From positions 1-63,413 of the forward strand of contig CAYUIK010000001.1 in NCBI GenBank assembly GCA_964444805.1: 63,413 nt of DNA. The letters are read 5' to 3'. A program made the position numbers and the translations under genes. Of this stretch, positions 1 to 7,853 are shown piece after piece (the first letter of the stretch is position 1; every line of letters begins with the position of its first letter). This DNA is from RECG01 sp964444805 (GTDB lineage: Bacteria > Bacillota_I > Bacilli_A > Acholeplasmatales > Acholeplasmataceae). The notes beneath the pieces are model-generated. The model made no database searches. It saw nothing but the letters and a program-made list of their open reading frames with translations, and was not told the origin of the DNA.

Positions 1-175
1 AAACGAAAAAGAAACGTGCTCGCACGGCGATGATTCAGTGCGATCGTGAGCGCGCTCCTTTAGTCACTTGGGGTTTCGATTGTGACGTCTTTGCGTGTCT
101 GAAAGTTCGGCATAACCCAATCCTCATGGCACGTGTTCCCCCAATTTTTTGCACGAGCCTTACACGGACAGTATA
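1..175 (-). ncRNA. possible small structured RNA (low confidence)
   Basis: No convincing gene lies between the end of topB and the window edge. Read on the minus strand there is a promoter-like pair (TTGTTA, 17 bases, TATACT, the latter about 171-176). About 160 bases follow whose two ends can pair with wobbles (CTCGTGC near the 5' end with GTGCGAG near the 3' end). The stretch closes with a short CGTG/CACG hairpin and a T-rich tail near the window start. I could not match it to tmRNA, RNase P RNA, SRP RNA or 6S RNA by their conserved motifs. It may simply be the trailer of topB. Confidence 0.22.
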
Positions 176-218
176 ACACTGAAGGCGCTTGATAACAACC
201 CTAAACGTCAAACCTGAA

Positions 219-2381
219 CTATTTCAAAAAATCTTTGAGCTGATCGGCGAGCGCATTGTTTTTCACGCCATCACTCTCCTCGTTCAAGCGTTTGATCGCC
301 TGTTTCGCTTCTTTGTTCGACATCCTCTTCTTCTCTTCCTTTTTCCTTTTTTCAAAGGAACTCATCCGCTCTCGATGTCCGCAGGAACAAACGAATACGG
401 CCTGATCCCCTTCTCCGTGCAGTTCGAGACGCTTGTGGCAAACAGGACACCGCGCATTCGTGATGCGTGATACGACCTTACGGTAACCGCAGGCTCGATC
501 CTGACACTTGAGTACGGTTGCGGTCTTCTGTTTGACTTCAAGAAGAGGCTTGCCGCACGTCGGGCACGTCTTGCTGGTAATATTGTCATGTCTATATTCG
601 GCTTTGCTTCCTTTGATCTCGGAAATGATCCTTTGCGTATATGTTTTGATTTCTTTAATGAACTGGTTCTTATCGAGCCGACCGTGGGCGATATCATCGA
701 GTTTCTGTTCCCACTTCGCGGTCAAAACGGGTGAGCGCAGTTCTTCGGGGGCGAGATCAAGCACCTGCCTGCCTTTCGATGTCGTCATGATCGACTTGTC
801 GCGCAGTTCAATGTAGTGCACGTCAAAAAGCTTTTCCAAAATGTCGGCACGAGTCGCGACCGTTCCCAAACCACCCGTTTTTTTCAACGTATCCTTGAGC
901 TTTCTGTCATCGATCAGCGCGTGATCGCTCGGGTTTTCCATCGCTTGGATCAACGTACCTTCCGTGAAATAGGGGGGCGGAGTCGTTTTTTTCTCTGTTT
1001 TTTCGACACGATCGATCGCCATCTGCTGTTTTTGACGAAGATCTGGCAGCTGCATGATGCGTTCATCGGAATCTTCATCGGGGTCAACGGTTACTTCCTT
1101 CCACCCAAGATTTTTGACGACGTTTCCTCTGGCCATGAACCGTTCACCCATCACTGCGGCTTCGATTACGGTTTGTTCATAGACATAGGGGTCGTGCAGG
1201 GATGATAGGAAACGCTGGGCGACCATGTCATAGATTCTTGCTTCGTGCACGTCACCGTCAATCAACGCCTCTTCGGTCGGGATGATCGCGTGGTGATCGG
1301 TCACGAGCGCATCATTGACCGAACGGAGCGAAGAAAAGGACTTGTTGAGAAGTTTATGGACCGTCTGATGGTATTTCGGTCCTGCTAGAGCGCGTAATCT
1401 CTCCCTGATGGTTTGGACGATGTCCTTCGAGATATGGCGTGAATCCGTACGCGGATACGTCAAAACCTTATGGTGTTCATAAAGGGACTGAGCGATTGAA
1501 AGCGTCATCTTGGCGGAATAGCCATACCGTTGATTCGCTTCCCTTTGTAACGTCGTAAGGTCATAGAGCAAGGGCGGCATGGTTTTCTTCTCGGTGCTTT
1601 GTCGCTGGTTGATCAAAAGTCTTTGTCCCTTGATTTTCTCCATGATGGCATCCGTCTTCTTCGCATCGAACAACCTGTTTTGTCCCCGGGCGTCGACCCA
1701 CTTAAACGTTGTCCCTCCGGCATGAAGGTGGATCTCGGCATATGTTTTCGGTTTGAATGCCCGAATGAGATCCTCGCGCCGCTTGACCAATGCGATCGTC
1801 GGCGTCTGTACGCGTCCGGTTGAAAGCTGCGCGTTGTACTTTGTCGTCAAGGCTCTGGTCGCATTGATACCAACAAGCCAATCGGACTCGGCCCGAGCGA
1901 CGGCCGAATGAAAGAGCGGAATGTAGGACGATCCGTCCTTGAGCTTGGTAAAGCCTTCTTGGATCGCCTTATCGGTGACCGAAGAAATCCAGAGCCTCTT
2001 GATCGGTTTTCTGTTTTTCGCGAGCAACAAGGTCCATCTCGCGACGAGTTCACCTTCGCGTCCCGCATCGGTGGCGATAATGACATCTTTGATCTCATTT
2101 TTCATGAGTAAGCTCTTGACCGTGGAAAACTGTTTTCGTGTCTGCGGAATGACTTCGAGTTTCATCGATTCAGGGATGATCGGCAAGTCCTCGAGGCGCC
2201 ACGTCTGATACTTGGCATCGTAACGACCCGGCTCCGCGAGTTCAACGAGGTGTCCGAGCGCCCAGGTTACGACATATCGATGCCCTTCAAACCATCCGTT
2301 TCTCTTCTGGTTGGCTTGCATGACACGAGCGATATCGCGAGCAACCGAGGGTTTTTCCGCAAGAACGAGTGATTTATTCAT
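219..2381 (-). CDS. topB: DNA topoisomerase III (type IA)
   Basis: Type IA topoisomerase of 720 residues that relaxes or decatenates DNA by single-strand passage. The N-terminal Toprim fold starts LVLAEKPSVARDIA and carries the acidic motif DAGREGE (about 105-111). The catalytic tyrosine is Y309 in VLTYPRTDSRH. STGRVQTPT (about 187-195) is also typical. The C-terminus has two zinc-ribbon-like segments with CPTCGKPL and CPVCHKRL, then a lysine-rich tail. The length and tail fit the Firmicutes TopB group. The start has a strong GGAGGT site upstream. It is transcribed alone, divergently from the RCC1 lipoprotein gene. No neighbouring plasmid or conjugative genes suggest transfer. Confidence 0.95.
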   Translation of the reverse strand: MNKSLVLAEKPSVARDIARVMQANQKRNGWFEGHRYVVTWALGHLVELAEPGRYDAKYQTWRLEDLPIIPESMKLEVIPQTRKQFSTVKSLLMKNEIKDVIIATDAGREGELVARWTLLLAKNRKPIKRLWISSVTDKAIQEGFTKLKDGSSYIPLFHSAVARAESDWLVGINATRALTTKYNAQLSTGRVQTPTIALVKRREDLIRAFKPKTYAEIHLHAGGTTFKWVDARGQNRLFDAKKTDAIMEKIKGQRLLINQRQSTEKKTMPPLLYDLTTLQREANQRYGYSAKMTLSIAQSLYEHHKVLTYPRTDSRHISKDIVQTIRERLRALAGPKYHQTVHKLLNKSFSSLRSVNDALVTDHHAIIPTEEALIDGDVHEARIYDMVAQRFLSSLHDPYVYEQTVIEAAVMGERFMARGNVVKNLGWKEVTVDPDEDSDERIMQLPDLRQKQQMAIDRVEKTEKKTTPPPYFTEGTLIQAMENPSDHALIDDRKLKDTLKKTGGLGTVATRADILEKLFDVHYIELRDKSIMTTSKGRQVLDLAPEELRSPVLTAKWEQKLDDIAHGRLDKNQFIKEIKTYTQRIISEIKGSKAEYRHDNITSKTCPTCGKPLLEVKQKTATVLKCQDRACGYRKVVSRITNARCPVCHKRLELHGEGDQAVFVCSCGHRERMSSFEKRKKEEKKRMSNKEAKQAIKRLNEESDGVKNNALADQLKDFLK

Positions 2382-2413
2382 ATTTCCACCTCCACTTCAT
2401 CCTATATTGTTTC

Positions 2414-2442
2414 ATTATACATGAACGCACCTTGAAGTTAAA
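2414..2442 (-). promoter_or_regulatory. sigma-A-type promoter of topB
   Basis: On the minus strand TTTAAC and TATAAT are separated by exactly 17 bases, about 35 bases upstream of the topB start, with GGAGGT between promoter and gene. Confidence 0.6.
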
Positions 2443-2449
2443 GCATTGC

Positions 2450-2478
2450 TTGTCAGGTCCTTTTATTTATGTTACTAT
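2450..2478 (+). promoter_or_regulatory. putative promoter of the RCC1 lipoprotein gene
   Basis: TTGTCA, 17 bases, TACTAT. It lies about 40 bases upstream of the start, and AAGGAG precedes the ATG at 2517. It is arranged back to back with the topB promoter. Confidence 0.45.
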
Positions 2479-2516
2479 GAAATCGGATAAAAAATAAGAA
2501 CAAGGAGCGTTTAGTC

Positions 2517-3959
2517 ATGATAAAAAAAACAGTATCGTTCACACTCCTCGCGATCCTATTGTTCACAGCCGCAAGCTGCGAACTAACGGATGACGATCAT
2601 CTGATCGACATCAACGAAGATTTTAAAACCGAATACGAGGTCGGTAGCACAGAACCGGACTGGTCCGACGCGATCGTCCTAAAAGAAGACCTGTCGGTCG
2701 ATGATTTGTCCATCGATGCGTCCGATGTCGATTTCGATACTCCGGGCACTTATGATGTCGTCTTTTCCATGTTTCAAGAAGAACCCCTGACGCTAACGAT
2801 AGAGGTCATCCGTGATTACGTCACCGATTTTTCAATCGGTCACTCCCACGTTTTGGCCGTGACATATTTCGCCAAAATCTATGCGTGGGGAAATAACGCT
2901 TTCGGTCAACTCGGAAACGGACAGACCGGCATCGACGCTTTCGCTGCAACACCTCTTGAAGTGTCCGAATCTTTTGATCTCCATGAAAACGAACGGATCG
3001 TCCGTGTTTTTACCGGTCAGGATCACTCCTTCGCGCTTTCGAACGATGATCGCCTTTTTTCCTGGGGCATGAACTGGTCCGGTCAACTCGGTGACGGAAC
3101 GGATGACAACCATGCGATTCCCCAAGACATCACGATGAACCTCGGATTGGCTGAAAATGAACGGATCCTCGATCTCCAATCGGACTATCACAGCATAGTT
3201 TTGACGTCAGATGATCGTCTCCTTAGCTTCGGATGGAATGAATACGGACAACTCGCCAACGGCGCATCCGGTCATTCTTCTGAGGAAACCCTGCCGATCG
3301 ATGTCACCAACAGTTTCACATTCGAAGATCACGATGCGATCGCCAGCATACGAATCAACCGCGTTTTGACCGAAAATGGTCGCGTCTTTGCCTGGGGGGA
3401 AAATGACAAGGGTCAGGTCGGCGACGATACCGATGAGAATCGACCGTTTCCCGTCGATACCACGGACACATATCCGCTTTTAGAAGGGGAAACGATCCAA
3501 TCATTTTCCGATACCGGCATGATCGCTTTAACCGAATCGCGCGTTCTCGCCCTCGGTATTAAAAAAAGTCTGGGAGGCAACCTTTCAGTTGAAAGCATCG
3601 TTGATGACATCACGGATCAATTCGAACTCGAAGATGACGATGTCATCAAACGCGTCAAAAACGCTTCTCACATCCTCGCCTTGAGCGCGCACGGTAGACT
3701 CTATGCGTGGGGTCAAAATACATACGGAGAGCTCGGCATCGACGGTATCGACCATTCGCTCGATCCGATCGACATCACGGATTCAATCCCGACGGATGAG
3801 GGGGAATCCATCGCAAAAGTCGAAACAGGCACGAACGGTTTTTCAATTCTTTTGACATCCTCTGGTCGTTTGTTCGCATGGGGAAGAAACAACTTTGGCC
3901 AACTCGGGATCGGAACGCAGGAAGAGACGTCGACACCGAGCTTGATCGTATTCGAGTAA
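2517..3959 (+). CDS. RCC1-repeat lipoprotein
   Basis: A 480-residue surface lipoprotein. The signal peptide ends in a lipobox (AASC, Cys about 21), so it should be anchored to the membrane by Lgt. Residues about 25-100 form a short beta-sandwich-like domain ending in a 'DTPGTYDVVF' pattern common in bacterial Ig-like domains. Seven RCC1-type repeats follow, recognisable by cores such as YAWGNNAFGQLGNG, FAWGENDKGQVG and FAWGRNNFGQLGIG, and should form a seven-bladed propeller. One blade (around 345, LALGIKKSLGG) is degenerate. RCC1 propellers in bacteria are generally binding scaffolds; the ligand is unknown here. It is monocistronic and ends at a strong hairpin shared with hsp20. Confidence 0.85.
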   Translation: MIKKTVSFTLLAILLFTAASCELTDDDHLIDINEDFKTEYEVGSTEPDWSDAIVLKEDLSVDDLSIDASDVDFDTPGTYDVVFSMFQEEPLTLTIEVIRDYVTDFSIGHSHVLAVTYFAKIYAWGNNAFGQLGNGQTGIDAFAATPLEVSESFDLHENERIVRVFTGQDHSFALSNDDRLFSWGMNWSGQLGDGTDDNHAIPQDITMNLGLAENERILDLQSDYHSIVLTSDDRLLSFGWNEYGQLANGASGHSSEETLPIDVTNSFTFEDHDAIASIRINRVLTENGRVFAWGENDKGQVGDDTDENRPFPVDTTDTYPLLEGETIQSFSDTGMIALTESRVLALGIKKSLGGNLSVESIVDDITDQFELEDDDVIKRVKNASHILALSAHGRLYAWGQNTYGELGIDGIDHSLDPIDITDSIPTDEGESIAKVETGTNGFSILLTSSGRLFAWGRNNFGQLGIGTQEETSTPSLIVFE

Positions 3960-3960
3960 A

Positions 3961-3994
3961 CAAGGGCTCTATTCCGCACGGAATAGAGCCCTTG
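3961..3994. terminator. bidirectional hairpin terminator
   Basis: Perfect 14-bp inverted repeat (arms 3961-3974 and 3981-3994, loop CGCACG) between two convergent genes. T-runs are weak on both sides. Confidence 0.75.
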
Positions 3995-3995
3995 T

Positions 3996-4412
3996 TCATT
4001 TAATTTCAATCGTTTTTCGCTGATTGTCAACAACATGTTTGTAGGCCTTAATACGAAGAACTCCATGTTTGAGTTCGGCGTCGATTCGTTCAAAATCGAG
4101 TTCACCGAGATCGAGTTTCCGTTCGACCATGCGTCCCATGCGTTCACGATATAGATAGCTTTCCTGGTCATCGTCTTGTTTTTCCTGTTCGACTTTGATG
4201 CTCAAAAGGTCGTGTTCATAGTTTAAGACGATCGCCTCTTTTGCGACACCGGGAACATCCGCTTCAATGAGAAAATATGTTTCGTATTCACGTACATCGA
4301 GCGGTAACGCACTCTTTTGACTAGGCGAAGAGTTCGCAAAGAAATCATCGAAAACGCGCATTAAATCATGCGTACTACTGCGCCGGACACGGTCTGGATT
4401 GAGATAGAACAT
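3996..4412 (-). CDS. small heat-shock protein, Hsp20 family
   Basis: ATP-independent holdase chaperone of 138 residues with an alpha-crystallin domain. The domain begins about residue 40 (PLDVREYE), contains the hydrophobic ADVPGV segment, and ends with the conserved GVLRIKAYK signature near 118-126. The N-terminus (FYLNPD...DDFFAN) is the variable arm. I place the start at 4412 because AAGGAGG sits directly upstream of that ATG. An in-frame GTG 24 bases further up overlaps the operator and Shine-Dalgarno sequence. Regulation is clear: a consensus promoter followed by a CIRCE element, so HrcA repression is expected. Confidence 0.93.
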   Translation of the reverse strand: MFYLNPDRVRRSSTHDLMRVFDDFFANSSPSQKSALPLDVREYETYFLIEADVPGVAKEAIVLNYEHDLLSIKVEQEKQDDDQESYLYRERMGRMVERKLDLGELDFERIDAELKHGVLRIKAYKHVVDNQRKTIEIK

Positions 4413-4429
4413 ATCATTATCCTCCTTTA

Positions 4430-4456
4430 TTAGCACTCTTTATTATCGAGTGCCAT
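4430..4456 (-). promoter_or_regulatory. CIRCE element (HrcA operator) of hsp20
   Basis: TTAGCACTC, nine bases, GAGTGCCAT. The left arm is perfect and the right arm has two changes from GAGTGCTAA. It lies between the hsp20 promoter and its ribosome-binding site, the usual HrcA position. Confidence 0.9.
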
Positions 4457-4464
4457 TTTTTCAC

Positions 4465-4493
4465 ATTTTAGCATACGTGACTCGAGTTGTCAA
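4465..4493 (-). promoter_or_regulatory. consensus sigma-A promoter of hsp20
   Basis: On the minus strand TTGACA, 17 bases, TAAAAT, immediately upstream of the CIRCE element. Confidence 0.8.
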
Positions 4494-4510
4494 CGCGTAT
4501 ACTTGAATTT

Positions 4511-4537
4511 TTAGCAATCGATTGATTAGAGTGCCAT
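4511..4537. promoter_or_regulatory. second, degenerate CIRCE-like element
   Basis: TTAGCAATC, nine bases, GAGTGCCAT. It has the exact CIRCE geometry, one mismatch in the left arm, and the same right arm as the first element. It is centred 81 bases from the first, upstream of the hsp20 promoter and on the side of the XRE gene. Confidence 0.6.
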
Positions 4538-4637
4538 TGCCTACGAAAGCAATTTGATTGCTTTTTGAAAGCATAGGGAAATGGCTTATCTAAGGAATAC
4601 ATCTTCGATGATTATATAACCACTTTTGTAATAATCG

Positions 4638-4646
4638 TGTTATAAT
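4638..4646 (+). promoter_or_regulatory. extended -10 promoter of the XRE membrane regulator
   Basis: TGTTATAAT (TGnTATAAT type) about 33 bases upstream of the start. No good -35 is present, which is usual for extended -10 promoters. Confidence 0.5.
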
Positions 4647-4678
4647 AACATCACCACTCGATAAAGGAGCTGCACGTT

Positions 4679-5674
4679 TTGGAACATAATACGATTGGCT
4701 ACAAGATCCGTGAATTGCGGACGAGCAATAACATCAAACAACGCGTTCTAGCGAATAAACTCAATGTCACGATCAGTACCGTTTCCAATTGGGAAACCGG
4801 ACGTCGCACCCCATCGATCGATGACTTGCGTAAGATCGCTCGGATTTTTGATGTGAAGCTCGGATATTTTGATATCGACATGGATACGTCTCGCGCTGCC
4901 CCCGTTACCGAACAGGACTCGAACCTGACACAAAGCATCGAGTTTAAAACCTATGACCTCTATTGGAATCACGCCGAATTTGCCGCAATCATAATTAGCG
5001 CATTACTCTTCATTTTCGGTTTTGCCGTCTTCTCTCGTTTCGCACTTTATTTCTATGGTGCAGGAACGTTTCTTTCCGTTGGCCTGATCGTCAATCTCGT
5101 CAACAAACTCATCAGCGTTAAACGTCAAAATACCAGAAAAGTCATCCTACCCCTTGAATATGAAGTCGTATACATCCATCGCTACGAAGAAAAGCTGGCA
5201 CACCGCATCAAGCGCGCGCTCTCGATCACATCATCCGCGTCCATTTTCACGAATGGCTTCGTCTTTCTCTGGGTTGCGAGTATTTTCGGGCAACTCAGCA
5301 ATGAGCTGATCGACATCACGGTCTCGCTCTATGCCTTCATCGTCATCATTGCCGCATACTACCGTTTCCGTATTATCGACAATAAGGATACGCTCAAAAA
5401 AAGATTGAACTACTATAGTGTCAGCAGCAATTTCCAGGCAACCTCGCTGATTTCGTGTCTCTTTTTGAATGTGATCGCTTTACTGATCATCTCCTATTCC
5501 TTTTACTTTCTCGAAGTGGCTTTCGACTTCAATTTCATGTTCTATCTGATCATGGTACTATCGACATTGAACGTCGTAGCCTCCTATATCGTCTTTGTCG
5601 GGTATCACCACTTCATTGCGCGTTATAGCCTTTACTCGATCGATAGTGAGAACAAGATCAAACAGATCAACTAA
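4679..5674 (+). CDS. membrane-anchored XRE-family transcriptional regulator
   Basis: 331 residues. Residues about 5-65 form a helix-turn-helix of the Cro/CI (XRE) type (IRELRTSNNIKQ..., STVSNWETGRRTPS). About six predicted transmembrane segments follow in the remaining 230 residues (around 98-145, 180-230 and 255-315), so the DNA-binding head probably faces the cytoplasm from the membrane. The ligand or signal is unknown. The start is a TTG with AAAGGAG nine bases upstream. It is monocistronic, ended by a strong terminator, and shares its upstream region with the two CIRCE elements of hsp20, so a stress link is possible but not shown. Confidence 0.8.
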   Translation: MEHNTIGYKIRELRTSNNIKQRVLANKLNVTISTVSNWETGRRTPSIDDLRKIARIFDVKLGYFDIDMDTSRAAPVTEQDSNLTQSIEFKTYDLYWNHAEFAAIIISALLFIFGFAVFSRFALYFYGAGTFLSVGLIVNLVNKLISVKRQNTRKVILPLEYEVVYIHRYEEKLAHRIKRALSITSSASIFTNGFVFLWVASIFGQLSNELIDITVSLYAFIVIIAAYYRFRIIDNKDTLKKRLNYYSVSSNFQATSLISCLFLNVIALLIISYSFYFLEVAFDFNFMFYLIMVLSTLNVVASYIVFVGYHHFIARYSLYSIDSENKIKQIN

Positions 5675-5682
5675 ACCACAGG

Positions 5683-5720
5683 AAAAGGGAATCGAACCCA
5701 ATCGTTCGATTCCCTTTTTT
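5683..5720 (+). terminator. intrinsic terminator of the XRE gene
   Basis: 15-bp stem (5683-5697 with 5704-5718) followed by a T-run. Confidence 0.88.
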
Positions 5721-5852
5721 ACGAATTGACGGTTCTAAAGCATGTGCTCGGATCCTTTTCAATCGTTTCATCCTTTATTTTTTTCGGATTACCTAAAACG
5801 CTTCGTCTGTTCTTTTTCTTTCTACTCAGTGCTCACTTTTCTTTGACTGACG

Positions 5853-5886
5853 AAAAAAGGGTCATACCGAGCGGCATGGCCCTTTT
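5853..5886 (-). terminator. intrinsic terminator of the iadA operon
   Basis: On the minus strand a hairpin of the form AAAAGGGcCATgCCG/CGGtATGaCCCTTTT ends in six T. It begins right at the iadA stop. The stretch 5721-5852 between this and the XRE terminator holds nothing I can recognise. Confidence 0.75.
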
Positions 5887-7043
5887 CATGCTTGCGAAAA
5901 CGTCCCCCTCATGCGTAGTGACCGACCGTCCATCGCTTGCCTGCCGCGCATGAAAACGTCATGGATCTCATCGTTTTGATCGAGTATGACGAGATCAGCA
6001 TCATAGCCCTCGGCGATCTTCCCTTTGCCTTTTAGGTGATAGATCTGTGCGACATGTGTCGTCACGGGTCCAAGAGCGAGCTCCCAGGAAAGCCCTGATT
6101 CTCGGTGAGCTTTTCTTACGCTTTGATAGAGCGTGTTCACCTCGCCGATACCCATACCGACACATTTCCCATTCCCATCAAAAACGGGTAGACTTCCCTG
6201 ACCATCCGATGAGAAAGTGATGCGTTTAGGGTCGACGCCTTGTTCGATGGCATGTGCGTACGCCTGGTGGGCCGAAAGCGGTCCTTCCTTCAATCCGGTC
6301 GTGAAATCGATCGTCGCCTTATATGTTTTACTGTAATGGATTCCTTGGTCGAGCAGATCGTGCGACCGGTTGACGTGCGTCGGATGGATCTTGGAGACGG
6401 GAATATCCGATTTCTCGAGTACTTTGAACAGGATAAACAGACCGTCCTTACCGTTTCCGACGTGAATGTTCGAAATGCCGGCTTTGCCAGCGAGAAGCCC
6501 GCCAACATGAGCACTGGCAATCGCTCGTGTCAAATCTTTAACCGTCGGTTGACTGCTGCGATGGTCGGCGATGGCGATTTCCCCCAGACCGATGATTTCC
6601 TCGACCATGAGCACGTCATCCTCAATCGTTTTAAAGAGGGTCCGCGGTGGAACCTGATAACTTCCGGTCATCGCATATGCCGACATACCCTCATGCCGCA
6701 GTGCCTTGATTTTGGCGATTAAATCCCTCATGTTTCGCGTGAACCCATCCGTTCCGAGCAAGCCGACGACACTCGTAACCCCGGCCTTGATCAAGCGATC
6801 GATTGTAATTTCGGGAACGCGTGAATGGTAGCCCGCCTCTCCTCCGCCACCGAGTACGTGCACGTGGTTGTCGATCAGACCCGGAATGGTTTTGCAGCCT
6901 TTTCGTTCGATGACTTTGACGTCAATACCTTCGATCTCGATCCGATCCGCGATCTTGATGATCCGATCACCGGCTATAAGAATATCCTTGACACCGAGCG
7001 ACTCCGGCGCATAGACATCCGTTTGGGAAATCAATTGGAGCAT
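5886..7043 (-). CDS. iadA: isoaspartyl (beta-aspartyl) dipeptidase
   Basis: Zinc amidohydrolase of 385 residues that cleaves beta-aspartyl dipeptides arising from damaged proteins or from unusual peptide bridges. It has the HVH metal motif (H60, H62), the DHRSSQP segment (about 160-166), HPTHVNR and SSDGQGS, all in the order of E. coli IadA. The lysine that is carbamylated in E. coli (K162) is replaced by glutamate (E155 in GLGEIAIADHR), which could bridge the metals directly. It is the last gene of an operon with the YwaF-like and aldo/keto reductase genes and overlaps the former by 13 bases. Cytoplasmic: no signal peptide. Confidence 0.93.
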   Translation of the reverse strand: MLQLISQTDVYAPESLGVKDILIAGDRIIKIADRIEIEGIDVKVIERKGCKTIPGLIDNHVHVLGGGGEAGYHSRVPEITIDRLIKAGVTSVVGLLGTDGFTRNMRDLIAKIKALRHEGMSAYAMTGSYQVPPRTLFKTIEDDVLMVEEIIGLGEIAIADHRSSQPTVKDLTRAIASAHVGGLLAGKAGISNIHVGNGKDGLFILFKVLEKSDIPVSKIHPTHVNRSHDLLDQGIHYSKTYKATIDFTTGLKEGPLSAHQAYAHAIEQGVDPKRITFSSDGQGSLPVFDGNGKCVGMGIGEVNTLYQSVRKAHRESGLSWELALGPVTTHVAQIYHLKGKGKIAEGYDADLVILDQNDEIHDVFMRGRQAMDGRSLRMRGTFSQA

Positions 7044-7846
7044 GGAATCACTTCCTTTTTTCTTTTGAACGCGCCTCTTCCCAAGAGGTTTCGAATCGTT
7101 TTTCCCAGGACATAAATCCCATAGGATATGAGCGTGAATCCGAAAACATAGATCAAAAAATAGGGCCCATAGGACAATCGGTCATAAATCGGTTTGATCC
7201 AGTCGATATGGATGCCATGACGAGGATTAAGGAAAAACATGTTGAACGTTCCGTCCTGAACGTAGCGGTTATGCCAGAGGTTTAAACTCATGGCGATCGC
7301 AACCACGACGAGATAGACCAAAACGATACGACTAAAACGGCTTCGCTTCCAGGGAATATCAGAGAAAAGGAGTACGCTTCCCATGATGGCGGCACCACCA
7401 TGATGAACCATCGTCTGGATATTGATCCCGATCGTAGTCGTAAAGACATCATGAGGGATGAACATGACGAGTATACCGGCAAAAAGACCATAGGTCGCTA
7501 AAAATCCGTACAATACGTTACGAAAACGCTCGTTTTTCAGCCAGCCAGCCATAATCGCCACATACATGGGGGTCGAACAAAACTGAAAGGGGAACGCGTA
7601 CCAACGATATCTCCAGGCATTCGTATAGGAAAAATTGATCTGTTTGTATATTTCAAGTATGAGCATGATGAGCCCGATCGTCAAAACGAAGATACGGATC
7701 CTTTCCTTCGATGCGTGTCGAAGGCGCATTGTTGCGTATCCGGCAATCAAAAAAACGAGAAGCAAAAAGACATAGTGAAACCATGACTGGTAGGCGATCG
7801 GACGCTCCATTTGCGCATTGAGCAGTTCCAAGATCTGATTCATCAT
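7031..7846 (-). CDS. YwaF/TIGR02206-family integral membrane protein
   Basis: 271 residues with about seven transmembrane segments. It resembles the bacterial YwaF family (related to TMEM164). Notable conserved-looking residues are the Cys in FQFCSTPMY (about 109) and the His pair in MVHHGG (about 146-147). The bacterial function is not established; an acyltransferase-like role is known only for the eukaryotic relative and is inference here. Start at a double ATG with only a weak ribosome-binding site. It sits seven bases after the reductase gene and overlaps iadA, so it is probably translationally coupled. Confidence 0.75.
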   Translation of the reverse strand: MMNQILELLNAQMERPIAYQSWFHYVFLLLVFLIAGYATMRLRHASKERIRIFVLTIGLIMLILEIYKQINFSYTNAWRYRWYAFPFQFCSTPMYVAIMAGWLKNERFRNVLYGFLATYGLFAGILVMFIPHDVFTTTIGINIQTMVHHGGAAIMGSVLLFSDIPWKRSRFSRIVLVYLVVVAIAMSLNLWHNRYVQDGTFNMFFLNPRHGIHIDWIKPIYDRLSYGPYFLIYVFGFTLISYGIYVLGKTIRNLLGRGAFKRKKEVIPCSN

Positions 7847-7853
7847 TTTCGTG

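Noticed and set aside
1..170. Resemblance of the window start to RNase P RNA (GTGCTCGCACGG-like string)
   Set aside because: The flanking conserved P4 and J blocks are missing and the orientation does not work; treated only as an unidentified possible RNA.
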